Source: Aulostomus chinensis
Taxonomy: Eukaryota > Chordata > Actinopteri > Syngnathiformes > Aulostomidae
Assembly: GCA_037954235.1 (NCBI GenBank)
Contig: JBBMOA010000003.1
Coordinates: 12,421,723 to 12,485,722 of the forward strand
Length of the DNA stretch: 64,000 nucleotides
Direction of reading: 5' to 3'
The notes below the pieces were generated by a model that ran no database searches, was not told the DNA's origin, and saw nothing but the letters and a program-made list of their open reading frames with translations. Shown here piece after piece: positions 38,701 through 52,200 of this stretch. A program made the translations under genes and the position numbers. Numbering within the stretch: position 1 is the stretch's first letter; every line of letters begins with the position of its first letter.

Positions 38701-41700
38701 GCCTGGTGGCCAGGCCTTCGCCCATGGGGCCAAGCTGGGTCCAGCCCTAAAAGGTTACATGGATTCATCCCCCCCACGGGCCCACCTCCCACAGGAGGAA
38801 CTGGAAGGGTTCAGTGCTATGTGGATTGAGCAGCAGCCTAAGGCGGGGGCCTTGGTGGTCTGATCCCCAGCCATGGAAGGTGGCTTTTGGAACATGGAAT
38901 GTCACCTCTCTGGCAGGAAGGAGCCAGAGCTGGTGTGAGAGGTTGAATGTTACCGGCTAAATATAGTCCACCTAATCTCGACACATAGCTCCGGTTCAGG
39001 AACTCAAGTCCTTGAGAGGGGTTGCACTCTCTCTCCTTTACTGGAGTTTCTACAGGTGAGAGGCGGAGGACCAAGGTGGGCTTTATGATAGCCCCCAGAC
39101 TCTCTGCCTGTACATTGGTGTTTGCCCCGGTGGATGAAAGTGTTGCTTCCCTGCGCCTTTGGATCAGGTCCTGACGGTTGCCTGCACTTATGCGCCAAAC
39201 AGTAGTTCAGAGTGCCCACCCTTTTTGGAGTCCCTTGGGAAGGGTACTGGATGGCGCCCTGACTGGGAACTCCATTGTCCTACTGAGGGACTTCAATGTT
39301 CACATGGGCAATGACAGCATGACCTGGAGGGACATAATTGGGAGGAACGGCAGGCCCAACCTGAACCGGGGGGTGCTCAGTTATTGGACTTCTGTGCAAG
39401 TCGCAGTTTGTCCATAACTAACACCATGTTCGAACATAGGGATGTCCATCTGTGCACGTGGCACCAGGACATCCAAAGTCCGAGGTCTATGATTGATTTC
39501 ATCGTTGTATCATCTGAAGAGAGGAGCTGAACTGTCAACTGATCACCATCTGGTGGTGAGTTGGATCAGGTGGCAGGGGAAGATGCCACGCAGAGCTGGC
39601 AGGCCCAAACGAGTAGTAAGGATCTGCTGGGAACGCCTGGCGGAAGAACCTTTCAAGATGACCTTCAACTCCCACCTCCGGCAGAGCTTCAGCTGCATCC
39701 TGGGGGCAGTGGGAGACATTGAGTCTGAATGGACCCTGTTCCGCTCTGTCATTGTCAAGGCTGCTGGGGCCAGTCGCTGCGGTAATCCCCGAACTCGCTG
39801 GTGGATACCACAGGGGAGGGAAGCTGTCAAGCTTAAGGAGGCCTATAGGACATGGCTGGTCTCTGGGTCTCCAAGGCAGCCAACTGGTACCAGCAGGCCA
39901 AGTGGTGTGCAGCCGTGGCAGTCACTGAGGCAAAACCTCAGGAGTGGGAGGAGTTCGGTGAGGCCATGGAGGATGACTATTGATAGGCTCCGAAAAGGTT
40001 ATGGCACCGTCGCTTCAGAAAGGCAGCACCTTGCCCACGCTGTTTACCACAGGGACAGGATGTCAACAGGGGAGATAATTGGATAGTGGAAGTAATACGT
40101 CGATGAACTCCTCAACCCCACCACCACGTATTCCATGGAGGAAACAGAGTTGGGGGAGGTCTTGGGGGGGGGGGGGGCTCTGGAGGTGGATGAGATCTGC
40201 ACTGAGTATCTCAAGGCTCTGGATGTTGTTGGGCTATCTTGCCTGGACATCAGGGGCGGTGCCTTTGGAGTGGGAGATGGGGTGGTGATCCCCATCTTTA
40301 AGAAAAGTGACAAGAGGATGTGTTCCAACTATCAGGGGATCACACTCCTCAGCCTCCCTAGAAAGGTCAAGGAGGAGAAATGTGGTTTTCGTCCCGGCCG
40401 TGGAACCACAGATCAGCTCTTTACCCTCGCTAGGGTAATGGAAGGGGCATGGGAATTTGCCCAAACAGTCTACATGTTCTTTTTGGATTTGGAGAAGGCT
40501 TATGACCATGTTCCCATGGCATGCTGTGGGGGGGACTCTGGGAGTATGGGGTGGATGGCCCCTTACAAAGGGCCATTCAGTTTCTCCATTTCTCCATTTC
40601 TCCACATTCAGTTTTTTGTGTTGCCAGCAGTAAGTCAGACTTGTTCCCAGAGAGGGAGGGACTCCACAAAGGCTGCCCTTTGTCACTGGTTCTGTTCATA
40701 ACTTTTATGGACAGAATTTCTAGGGGCAGGCGGATGGTGGAGGGTGTCGAGTTTGGTGGCAGCAGGATGTTGTCTATGCTTTTTTTGCGGGGTCCTCTTA
40801 GCTCCATCAAACCACTACCTCCAGATCTTGCTGGGACAGTTTGCAGCCAAATGTGAAGCAGCTGGGATGAAAATCAGCACCTCCAAGTCTGAGGCCATGG
40901 TCCTCGGCTGGAAAAGGGTGGCCCGTCCACTCCGGGTCTGGGGGGGAGGTCCTATCTCAGGTGGAGGAGTTTAAGTATCTTGAGATCTTGTTCACGAGTG
41001 AGGACAGGATGGAGCGGAAGATTGACAGGCGGATTGAAGCGGTGTCCGAAGTAATGCGGGTGCGAATCCAGTCCATTGTGGTGAAGAGGGAGCTAAGCCA
41101 AAAGGCAAAGCTCTCGATTTACTCGTCAATCTATGCTCCAACCCTCACCTATGGTCATGAGCTCTGGGTAATGACCAAAAGAACAAGATCGCGAATATAA
41201 GCAGCTAAAAAGAGTTTCCTTCACAGGATGGATGGGCTCTCCCTTAGAGATAGGGTGAGAAGCTTGGTCATTTAGGAGGGACTCAGAGGGAACTGGTGCT
41301 CTTTCATGCAAAGAAGAGTCAGTTGAGGTGGTTCGGGCATCTGGTGAGGTAGCCTCCTGGATGCCTCCCTTGGGAGGTTTTCCGAGGATGTCCAACTGGG
41401 AAGAGGCCTCAGGGCCGACCCAGGACACGCTGGAGGGATTATATCTCTTGGCTGGCCTGGGAATGCCTCAGTATAACCCCAAAAGAGCTGGTGGAAGTTG
41501 CTGGGGAGAGGACAAGCTGGGTTTCCATGCTGAGGCTGCTGCCCCCGCGACCCGGATAAGCGGAGGATGACAAAGATGAAGACAAAGACATGTTAAATAC
41601 CTAAGGAGACCAAACAAACACATTAAGGCTTGGTCAAATCTCTACTGTAATTCATAAAGCAATATACACAACTAAATTACCTTAAGAATATCAGGTTAGT

Positions 41701-44700
41701 TGTAGTCCATATATTAGCTGAGTCTTTAGCAGATTTACCAATCGAAGTGTACAGAAATATATCCCTGTTGTTATGGTTTCATATATTCATTACGAGCCAT
41801 AAAACATAAATTCCACTAGCTGTGTGCGATGGTCTATTAAACAAGAAGCAGTAATTTTTGGTGTTTGGTATACAGTATTTAGTTTATTTGAATTAAATGT
41901 ATCATCTTCAAATCATGTCACAGGTTATAATCTCTAAATGTTATTTGGCACTAACAGAAGGAAAAATGGAAGGATGTGTCTGAAAAATTAACTGACTGAG
42001 GTATATGCTTCAATGAATAACTGAAAATTTTGGCAAGCATCTGAGAGCTTTTTAGCTTGTTCTCATGAATGAAAATGTCCAAAAACATACACAACCACAA
42101 CAGCATTAGCATTATATTATAAAATATATATGCTTCTCACAGCCATGAAATAAAAAGATTAGCAATGTTACATCAAATAGAATATAAAATTTGAGCTGAA
42201 GCTCATGTGAGAACAAGGATATAAAATCTTTGGTCAGACCACGGGTGTCACAGAAGTTAAGGATGCAGAAATATCAGTATCCTGTAAATAGCACACATGA
42301 TAATATCATAAACATCGACAGTAGCTATTTGCTCCACAGTGCAATTGTTCTCAAACAGAGGAAACCAGAAGAAATTAATTATCATGCTTGTATTGTATTT
42401 AAAATGCAATTAATAAGCTAAAAAAGCATTAATATTTTATCAAGGCTTTCTAAACAAACGATTTTGTCAATGATAATCATGTAGGGGAAACATGGTATGG
42501 TGAAAGCCCTAAAGTAAGATTCTGAGATACGTTAAATACATGGATGGACATGGTCCTTATGTAATGTTTCCTCTCAGTCCAGCATATTCTCATAATTTCC
42601 TTGTCAGAAGCCTTCGGCATGCATATGTAAAACTCATTAGAAACCAGCTTGCACATGTTCATGGCCAAGCACGGCTCCAGGGAAACCTCTAACTGGGTAG
42701 TCGTAGAATCTCATACAAATATATATGTTCAGAGAAGACTATTAGTATTCGTTTACACACATTATGAGTCTATTTTCTGTCCATAGAAGTAAAGACTATA
42801 ACGGTTATATGGTACTTTGGATGCAGTTAATGATAAACGAACAAATTTCACAAATATATCAAGTACAGGTTCTTTTCAGTGTCATTTCCCTTCATCAAGC
42901 AGGTCATGTGATCATGTGTTAGGTGAATCACAATGAAACTTTAATATCAGAGGAGCAAATCTCCAACTTTATTTTTTATGTTTTAAAACTGTTTTTGTTT
43001 GAAAAATGCCAACATGAATAGACATCAAACTAAAAAAAACATATCATCAGGATAATTCAAAAAGTTGAGGATGGATTTTGACGAAGTTTGGCAGGACGAC
43101 AGAATTTTTGATGACTGGAGCACCTTGGCGAGGCGTCACGATGGTGCAGTGGTCAGCGCTGTCACCTCACAGCAAGAAGGTTCTGGTTCAAGTCCTGGCT
43201 CCAGCACAGGATCTTTCTGTGTGGAGTCTCCATATTCTCCCTGTTCCTGTGTGGGTTCTCTCTGGTACTCCAGCTTCCTCCCACAGTCCAAAGACATCAA
43301 GAGGGGACGAGGCTGATTGATACTCTAAATTGACCGTAGGTGTGACTGTAAGTGTGAATGGTTGTCTGTCTCTATGTGTTGGTCCTGCGATGGACTGGCG
43401 ACCTGTCCAGGGTGAACCCTGCCTCTCGCCCATAGCTGCTGGGATAGGCTCCAGCCCCCCCCCCCCATGACCCTGAATAGGAATAAGCGGAAGAAAATGG
43501 ATGAATGGATGGATCACCTTGGCAGAGGTGTGCCTTCTCCAACTGCTCTCAAGCTATTAAGATCTCACTGATCAAAAAAAGAAGATTTCTTTATTGAAGG
43601 CAGATGTTGCCATCTGATGAACAGGTCCTTCAGAGCATATTATGTTATGGGCGGCATGGCTCAGGGGTAGAGTGGCCATTTAGCAACCAAAGGGTCGCTG
43701 GTTCGATCCTCAACCCTGGTGACCATGTTGAAGTGTTCTTGAGCAAGATACTGAACCCATAATTGCTCCTGATGAGTAGGTTAGCGTCTTGCATGGCAGC
43801 CTCCACCATCAGTGTGTGAGTGAATGGGTGAATAAGATGACACTGTAAAGCGCTTTGAGTGCTGCTAAGGTAGAAAAGCGCTATATAAATTTGAGTCCAT
43901 CATATTTTTACAGTAATGGACTTTTCTCTGACTAAATTGTATCCATGTGTGGTTTTGAGCTAACATTGAAGAGCTCTCTGATCTTTGCCCTCTGGTAAAG
44001 TAGGCAAATCTTATACAGGGATGTGGCTTGTTTATCTATGTTTGTGTGCATTTTGTAATGAAAGAAGAAACAGTGGGGAACCTCTGCAGTGGTGGAGAAG
44101 AGTCAGCAGCAATTTAGTATTCAGTGTGCATTCCTGGTGAGCAGAAGCTGAGAATAAAATGAACAAAAGGCCCCTGCTGAACATTGTCATGATATGAGCA
44201 GTGGCCAGGAACAAGGAGCAACTGAATAAACTGAAAAATGACTGACGGAAATACTCCGGCTCTAAATGACTCAGCTGCACTGAGGCTTTACCCCAACCAC
44301 CGATGGAACTAAAGAATGATAAGAGAAAAAATTCTTAAAATTTTCAATGTTTGGTCCTCTTACGGACTTGAGTGTAAAGCTGTTTTAATAGTAAGCTGTG
44401 CACCAGGGGTGGAGAGAGTAGAAGCAAAGTAATTCAGGGTAGGCTATCACGATACTTTGTCCACAGTAATGAAAGTATTATGACACGCACATTAATCGAC
44501 ACATTACAAGATAATTCATCTGCGATACATCAAGTCGGACTCATAACTAATGAGGTGACTAACCAGGATTATCCATCCATCCATCCGTTCATCCATTTTC
44601 TACCGCTTATCCTGTTAAGGGTTGCGGGGGGGCTGGAGCCTATCCCAGCAGCCTTTGGGCGAGAGGTGAGGTTCACCCTGGACAGGTCACCAGTCCATTG

Positions 44701-44962
44701 CAGGGCCAACACATAGAGACAGACAACCATTCACACTCACAGTCACACCAACGGTCAATTTAGAGTATCAATCAGCCTCGTCCCCTCTTGATGTCTTTGG
44801 ACTGTGGGAGGAAGCTGGAGTACCAGAGAGAACCCACACAGGAACAGGGAGAACATGGAGACTCCACACAGAACGATCCTGTGCTGGAGCTGGGACTTGT
44901 ATATATATACTTATATAGACTTATATATATATATATTATATATTATATCATATATATATTAT

Positions 44963-45024
<62 letters not shown>

Positions 45025-48000
45025 GCAGGATATATATTCCTGCATATCTAAAGAGCATCTTTACCTCAACATTTGTGTGCTGATAATTGCATATTGATTG
45101 ATTGTGACAAAGTAGTACATAATCAATATGTTTGGTTAATGATTAATGTATTGACTCAAATTTGTGATCATTAGATGTTCTGGCTGTCACACTACCACTG
45201 CCTTGCCATTTATCACACTGTGAACAACTATAAAGCACAAATAAAAAGGAATACTGTGCAATAGGGTTCTTTCTCTAGTATGTTGGAGATGCTGCCTTAT
45301 CAAAGCCCACGGAGGAACTGCCTCAATATCCAGCATGTTTTTTCAAAATCTACTTTCCTGATAGTATTCAAGGATGAACCTGTGCATCTTCACTAACATA
45401 TAAAACATCCTGATTTTTAATTTAGTCTAAGCAAAACCTGTTGCAGATTATTTTCATTTCAACAAATAAAAAAGACAAAATTGTATTCTGGCAACTGCGT
45501 CATGAGAAAAGTCTTATTTTGACAAGCTGTTTGGTGATGTTTAGGATACCTTGTGATTATTTTTGATTATTTTATTTTGTTTTGAAAATACATTTTGGAA
45601 TCAGAAATAAATCATAATATTTTGTTTCTATTGCACAAGGCTGTTCAGGTTCATGTTAAACGTGTGTGCTTTGGGCTCCTGGGACTTAAATGCATCACAT
45701 TGTAACAGTAAATCAATAAATATATACTGCACATATATAATAAAACAACTCCCACAGATTTATAGACAGTAGTAACACAAGTTCACTATCAAGTTCTCAT
45801 TAAAGACTTTGAGGCATTTAGTATCAATTTAAATAGCTGCTACTTAATGTTACAAGTATAACAAGTAGTAATGGTTGTTTTACCAAATAATCTAAAATTC
45901 ATACCCAAGCAGTAATATAAATGTAAATGTATACTTCAGCCATTTTAAGAGACAATTATTTTGACATCTGAATTAGCATTCCTTCACGTGTGCTGGCAGC
46001 AGAGTTGAGTGTATAAATCAGATCAGCCATGGAACATGTAACTAGTTATAAACAAAGGTATTGACGAATTAAAATCTGAAAACACGTGTTCCAATACAAA
46101 TTTACAGCCACGCTGGACTGCCACGCCCCTTTTTTTTTAAATTGCAAAATGAAATTTCACCACGATCAATCACAAGATTTTATGTTGGTGACATCATCTT
46201 GTCACTTTGCTGAACACACATAACTCTCCTCCAGCTGTCATACGTCTGACAGGAGGTACTAACAATGTCCTTGTACATGTGCTGTCTTCCTGATTATACT
46301 TTCTGCTACTCCATCCAGAAGCGGAACTAAATTACAAGTGGCAGCTGCTGTGGTTGAAGAAAGTGACGTTTTGGATGTGTCATTATTGTTTTTTAAGAAC
46401 AAATTTTCAGTTGTTTTGTGTTAGTATGCATATTTTGTTTTTTTTAAGTTGTATAAGGTTGTGTGGAACAGATGGATGGACATGTCAGTGATCGGCCTTG
46501 TTTTCCTTTAATTCAAAATGAGACATCTGTCTCTGATATGTTTCATCACACACAATTTCATAAACTGTGGTTCTGTTTCGCCATGTAAATGAATATTCAT
46601 GCATTTCTAAAGGTGTTAAAAGGAGGAGAAACTGTGAGAAATCAATCCGGCTTCAAGACAAGAGCGCTCTCAAGAGTGTGACTCACCAGAGCAGGAGCAT
46701 TGACGACAGAGAGGTTGTATCCGTACAGGAAAGATGAGCCCAGGGCACCAAAGAAGGCTGCGTTCAAAAGACAGGCCGTGAACGTCTGCTATTGAGAGAA
46801 CACACATAACACACACACACACACGTTCAGACTCATCATACGAACACATTACACTGTCACACTGCTGTTGATTAACATCAAGGTCAGATTCATTTAGTTC
46901 CACAAAGGAATCGCCACATGCAGAATGAGGTCCGCAGACCTGAGTTACTTCTCTCCTCTTTGTACAGCAGCACTGTCACTGTTCACTCAGCAAATACTGT
47001 ATTAATTAGCAGCACGGTGACATTCTCCGTTTAACATAGAAAATTGAGAGATTGTTATTTAAGATCTTTATAATGAAGTATGAACTGAGGGATGAAACAA
47101 CAGTAAAGAATAACAATCGAAACTTATATGCTACTTGGAAGAGACGAAGCTGGTCATTCGGACTGAAACGGCAAAATCATTAGAGTAAGATGACACTGTG
47201 AGTTACAGTAAAATTAATCTTAGTAAAGTTTAATATGTGACGCCTGGCCAGCAATTAATTAAATTCCATAAAACAGAAAAGGTTGGACCAAAAAAACAAC
47301 AACAACAAAAAAACATAACTGAGATATTGCAACTTGAGGAGCCTTGGCCATTTCAGGGTCTGAAATAATAATAAAAAAGGCTCATTGTAGTTTCCCACAA
47401 GTTACATTTATTCCCCCGGGAGAATGAATGTGCTTCAATTCCACGGCAAGGTGCTCATCAGATTATGAAATATTTTAATTGTACCAATGACATTTAGAAT
47501 CTGGAGGTTGCAGGGTGTTAATAATAAAGGAAGGGAAGTTGAATGCGATGATATTATCACTCTTCCAACAATGCTGTCAGTCCATTTTGATATGACAGAA
47601 GAAACTTAGTGGGTGACCAGATACAGCTGACAATCATCATCAGGGGACGATGGATAACTTTCCTGATAATATGAGGCCAAATGGTGTGTTGTTAAATTTT
47701 TATATGTTTGGATGTTTACTAGTGTCTCTGCACTCTTTGTCACTGTCAAACTGAAATCACTCTGATCAGAACTTTTCTTGAAATATTCCATCCATCCATC
47801 CATTCATCCATCCATTTTCTACCGCTTATTCCTGTTAAGGGTCGCGGGGGGGCTGGAGCCTATCCCAGTGGCTACAGGCGAGAGGCAGGGTTCACCCTGG
47901 ACTGGTCACCAGTCCATCACAGGACCAACACATAGAGACAGACAACCATTCACACTCACAGTCACACCTACGGTCAATTTAGAGTATCAATCAGCCTCGT

Positions 48001-48123
48001 CCCCTCTTGATGTCTTTGGACTGTGGGAGGAAGCTGGAGTACCAGAGAGAACCCACACAGGAACAGGGAGAACATGGAGACTCCACACAGAAAGATCCTG
48101 TGATGGAGCCAGGACTCGAACAT

Positions 48124-48187
<64 letters not shown>

Positions 48188-48200
48188 GGATATATATTCC

Positions 48201-48262
<62 letters not shown>

Positions 48263-49214
48263 GGATATATATTCCTGCATATCTAAAGAGCATCTTTACC
48301 TCAACAAACAAAACAACATTAACAACAACTTTAAAAATTGCTTTACGGATTTTTTTTTTCTTAATTTTGGCCCTTGGCCCGCACTTTGAGCAGCCCTGAT
48401 CTAATGTGGACACACTGACTTGACACAATCACTGCTGATTAGTTGCTCTCAAAAGGAAACCTCAGCCAGGAGTTTGCTGTCTACACTTTTTAAAATATAA
48501 AAAAGCTCTTTTTTTAAAATAGGTAGACCTTTTTAGAAACCTTTTTTTCATTCCATTCCATCCATGAAACAAAAATCAAAAGCAGCTAAGAACTCAGAGG
48601 GTCAACACGGTAATTTGATTATAAATGTCTAAGTATCATTTTGCTTAATACTGTTAATTACTTGAACTCACTTCAATGACAACATAATTGGACTGATTTA
48701 TTATTTTTTCAATTGTTTCACAATCACAGTTTATGATTTCCTGTAACCATCTAAAAAAAATACTCCCTGGAGCACTTCGGCATCCGCATTATCCGTCCTG
48801 ATTAAATAATGTTTTTTTACAGTGGTGATATTGGATGGCATAACTATGACCATAAATATGACAAGCCTTCAACCAGAAAAAAAACATTTGGCAGGACACT
48901 GCCATCAGTACATTCCTGAGCCGTAAATCTATGATAGGCCACGGGTCAAAGAAACAACCGAAAGGCACAGCAACACCATCCAGTATGGAGATAAAACACT
49001 GTCCGGGCTGAGAGAAAGGATTGCAAGTCGGCTGTAAGACGGGCAGCAAAATTAAAGCAAGAGCTCAAAATGATGAGTGCTGATAAGTAAAGCAAAACAA
49101 GGTCGTCTATTCCAGGCGTCCCCCTCTCCGCCATCTTATCAGAGAACATTGTTCTCATCAGAGACTCAGAGTTGAGGTTTACTATTGAAGGCTTACAAAA
49201 GCATAAATCCCAAA

Positions 49215-49269
<55 letters not shown>

Positions 49270-52200
49270 TATTCACATGCACAGAAAATGTAAAATAAAG
49301 GACATAAAACAGCTCATCAAGTGACCAGCCACTTCTGTATAAATGACAATTGACCAGTCCACTTATCACAGTACTGCTTTGCGGTAGTTTTAAAGCACAC
49401 AGAGATTCACATCGTGCTCGTGAATAACAGCAGATGCACTGGCATGGCACCCAAGTGGTTAAAAAAAAAAAAAAAGAACGATTCAAGGCACTGACAATCA
49501 CACAGCTTCATAGACTGGGTTCAAGCTTTACATGTGGTTTGTTCTTCCTGTATGACCTGAAGCAACGTTTGCCAGCTTCTCACTTTAAAAGTGGATGTAA
49601 GGTCCACGTCCTATTAGCTGTTTGTTCATTTATTTAAAAGATATTCAATGAACACTGAAGCAAAGGCAAACCATTTTTATAGAAGCCAAATGTCTAAGCT
49701 CTTCATATATATATATATATATATACATAAAATTCTGTCAGCGACAGAGATTGAGAAATAAAGGTTCTTTTATCAGTTCTTTTTACTCTTTATACATACA
49801 ACGACACAGGAGTGGCGTCAATGTGATATACAACACTTTTAAGAAAACCTCGAGATAATGCAGTCATATGAGGGTTTTTTTTTTTTTTGCAAAACAGTTA
49901 AAGCTATTGGGAAGCAATTTCTGGAACTCATGCTTAAGCTTTAGCTTTAGAGACTCCATATTTCTGCCTGGAGAAAACAAACTATTCTATTATGCTGCCT
50001 CATTAGTTTACTATTGTGTATGGAGGATTAGACCTGCTACCCTGACCCCTACCACCACTATGTGGGCTTTATTATATTGTTATCTATGATGAGATAATTT
50101 TTCTGGACTATAAATCCTGCCAGTGTTATCAATGTTGATGTCTTTGTTTTTTTTTTAACAGATTTTTGAGGAACATGCATGTGCATCTTATCATTTGACA
50201 TGAAAGGCAATATCAGTTCAGTTGGGTTATGCTTTTATTATTTTATCAAATGTGAAGGAAAAACATACCACAAGAAAATGTTCTGTAGAATTAAAAAAAG
50301 AGGGTTTCACCATTCAAAACAAGTCCTCCATGTATGATGCCGCGTCTGCAGGACATGTCGCCAGTAACGGTACTGAGGGGAGGAGTTTCAGAGGTCAGGT
50401 GAGAATTCACAGGTTTCACGTTCTCTCTTATAAACTGGCAGTTCACTGCCCTTGATCTTAATAAATAATAAAAAATAACTGCAAGTTAAAAAATTTTAAT
50501 GTAGTCACTGGACTATAAAGACACATGGTAATTTATCCCCCCCCCCCCCAAAAAAGCCTGCTTTTATATTTGTACATGTTATGTGGCAAGTCTCTGTCAT
50601 GCTTCATTGTACGAGGCATGAGAGAATTATGAATCTTACTTACTCAATGAATACAGGTGAGAAATATTAGTTGCTTCATGTAGAACAGCCTAAACGTGTA
50701 ATTCAGTTAAAGATATGGTTAAGAGATTCAGTAGCCTAGTGTAGTTAGGCTGACAACCAACAGCTATCTGGTTTGTGGTTCTGTCGCCACCTTGTGGCTT
50801 ACTTCATTCCTGTATCCAGTACACTACAGTTCGCAGGACTCTTGTTTTAAATGTCTGACAATTTATACAAGTACCATGAAACCTGCTGTCAAACAGAGAT
50901 GCTGTGTTAACCCTCTGTATCGTGCCACACAGGGACAGTCTGCTGGGCGCCCATTCCTCATGTTTTAATCAACAACCAAGCTCAAACTTCAGGATGACAC
51001 AATTGGTTCAGATTATATTGACGTTAATGTGTTTAAATGCCAGGATTCATCATGAGTGTGACCGATCCCTGCGTTAAAATTAATAAATCTGTGTAATACT
51101 GTAATTTGCTCGAAAACAAAAATTTCTTGCGTGGAGATTCATTACATCATGGCACTCCTATATACAATTTCTGTTGTTCTGTACAGAACTTCAGGGATAA
51201 TATGAGTGTTCAGCCTCATATAAGTATTTAGAGGGTGTGTTTTCAGGGCAGTGTTAAGAGACAGGCATAAGACTCTAATTATTAATGGTTGTGTTTCAGG
51301 TGTGACATAACTCAAACTAGAGCCACGGGTCATTCACTTGAAAGCCAAGGGTACACCAGGACTTGGCATGTTGCCATTTCAGTGGCCCGCGCATTTCAGC
51401 TCTGAAGAAACCAGGCGCCAGGCACATGCACATCTTATCAACCGAAGCCATCAGAGGTGGAGCAGGCCTGAGAGGAGGTGGCAGCCAGTGTTTCCACGTT
51501 GTCGGTCATCAATAGAACTGTGTTGTAGTGCTGCGCATCTGCTCATATGATTGACGCAACCTTAACGTAGCTCTTCACACATACAGTAGCACCATTAACC
51601 AAAGAACAGTCTCTTCTTCGTTGACGGTCCTAACATTTTCTGGTGTCCCAAAATAGTAATCCATCATGGTTGTGCCACACCACTCCTTTAACACACTGGA
51701 GCAGGTGCTGGCGTAGGTGGAACGCAAGTTCACTTGCAAGTTAAAGAGCAAGGGCGCTCAGCATGAACACGTCATATGCGCCAGCTCAAAACTAGCAATG
51801 ATCCTTGTGCTTGACCACCAGCTTTAATTCATGTGTTGTCATAATATATCTTGCATCACGTTGCTATGGCGAAGTGTCCTGGACTCCAAAATCAGCACAA
51901 GCAAAATCATCATCTGTGTAAATGATAGAATCAAGTTTAGATCAGTGGGAAAGAGAGAGGGCGAGAGAGGGCTTCTGCCTGGAAGAGTTCAGCTGCTTTC
52001 ACAGTGACGCTTGGTGAGCTCAACAATGGGGAGAGCGATTTGGGCCAATGCTGATTCTGCACAATTGCAAACAAAAACAAGTGATTCACCAGTCAGAGAT
52101 GGAACTGCCACTTATTCAAATATCAGAACTAGAAGATTGTGAAATTTTTTTTATAAATGCCTGTTGAATAAGAAAATTTTTAACCTTTAAATGTTATTTT

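Larger units (their letters stand above)
38073..46686. other. slc2a9 intron 2
   Basis: This 8.6 kb intron holds an APE-type LINE relic (about 38430-41575), SINEs at 43131 and 43649, and the SINE/(TA)n composite at 44572-45070. The stretches 41590-43120, 43905-44570 and 45072-46680 are AT-rich and show no gene or repeat I can name. Confidence 0.75.

Noticed and set aside
39493..40086. 197-codon frame as a host gene
   Set aside because: It is the endonuclease-to-RT linker of the LINE relic (TDHHLVVSWIRWQGK) and continues in shifted frames on both sides.
47778..48389. 203-codon plus-strand open frame
   Set aside because: It is translated from antisense SINE tail and (TA)n repeats (long Tyr-Ile runs); no protein family resemblance.
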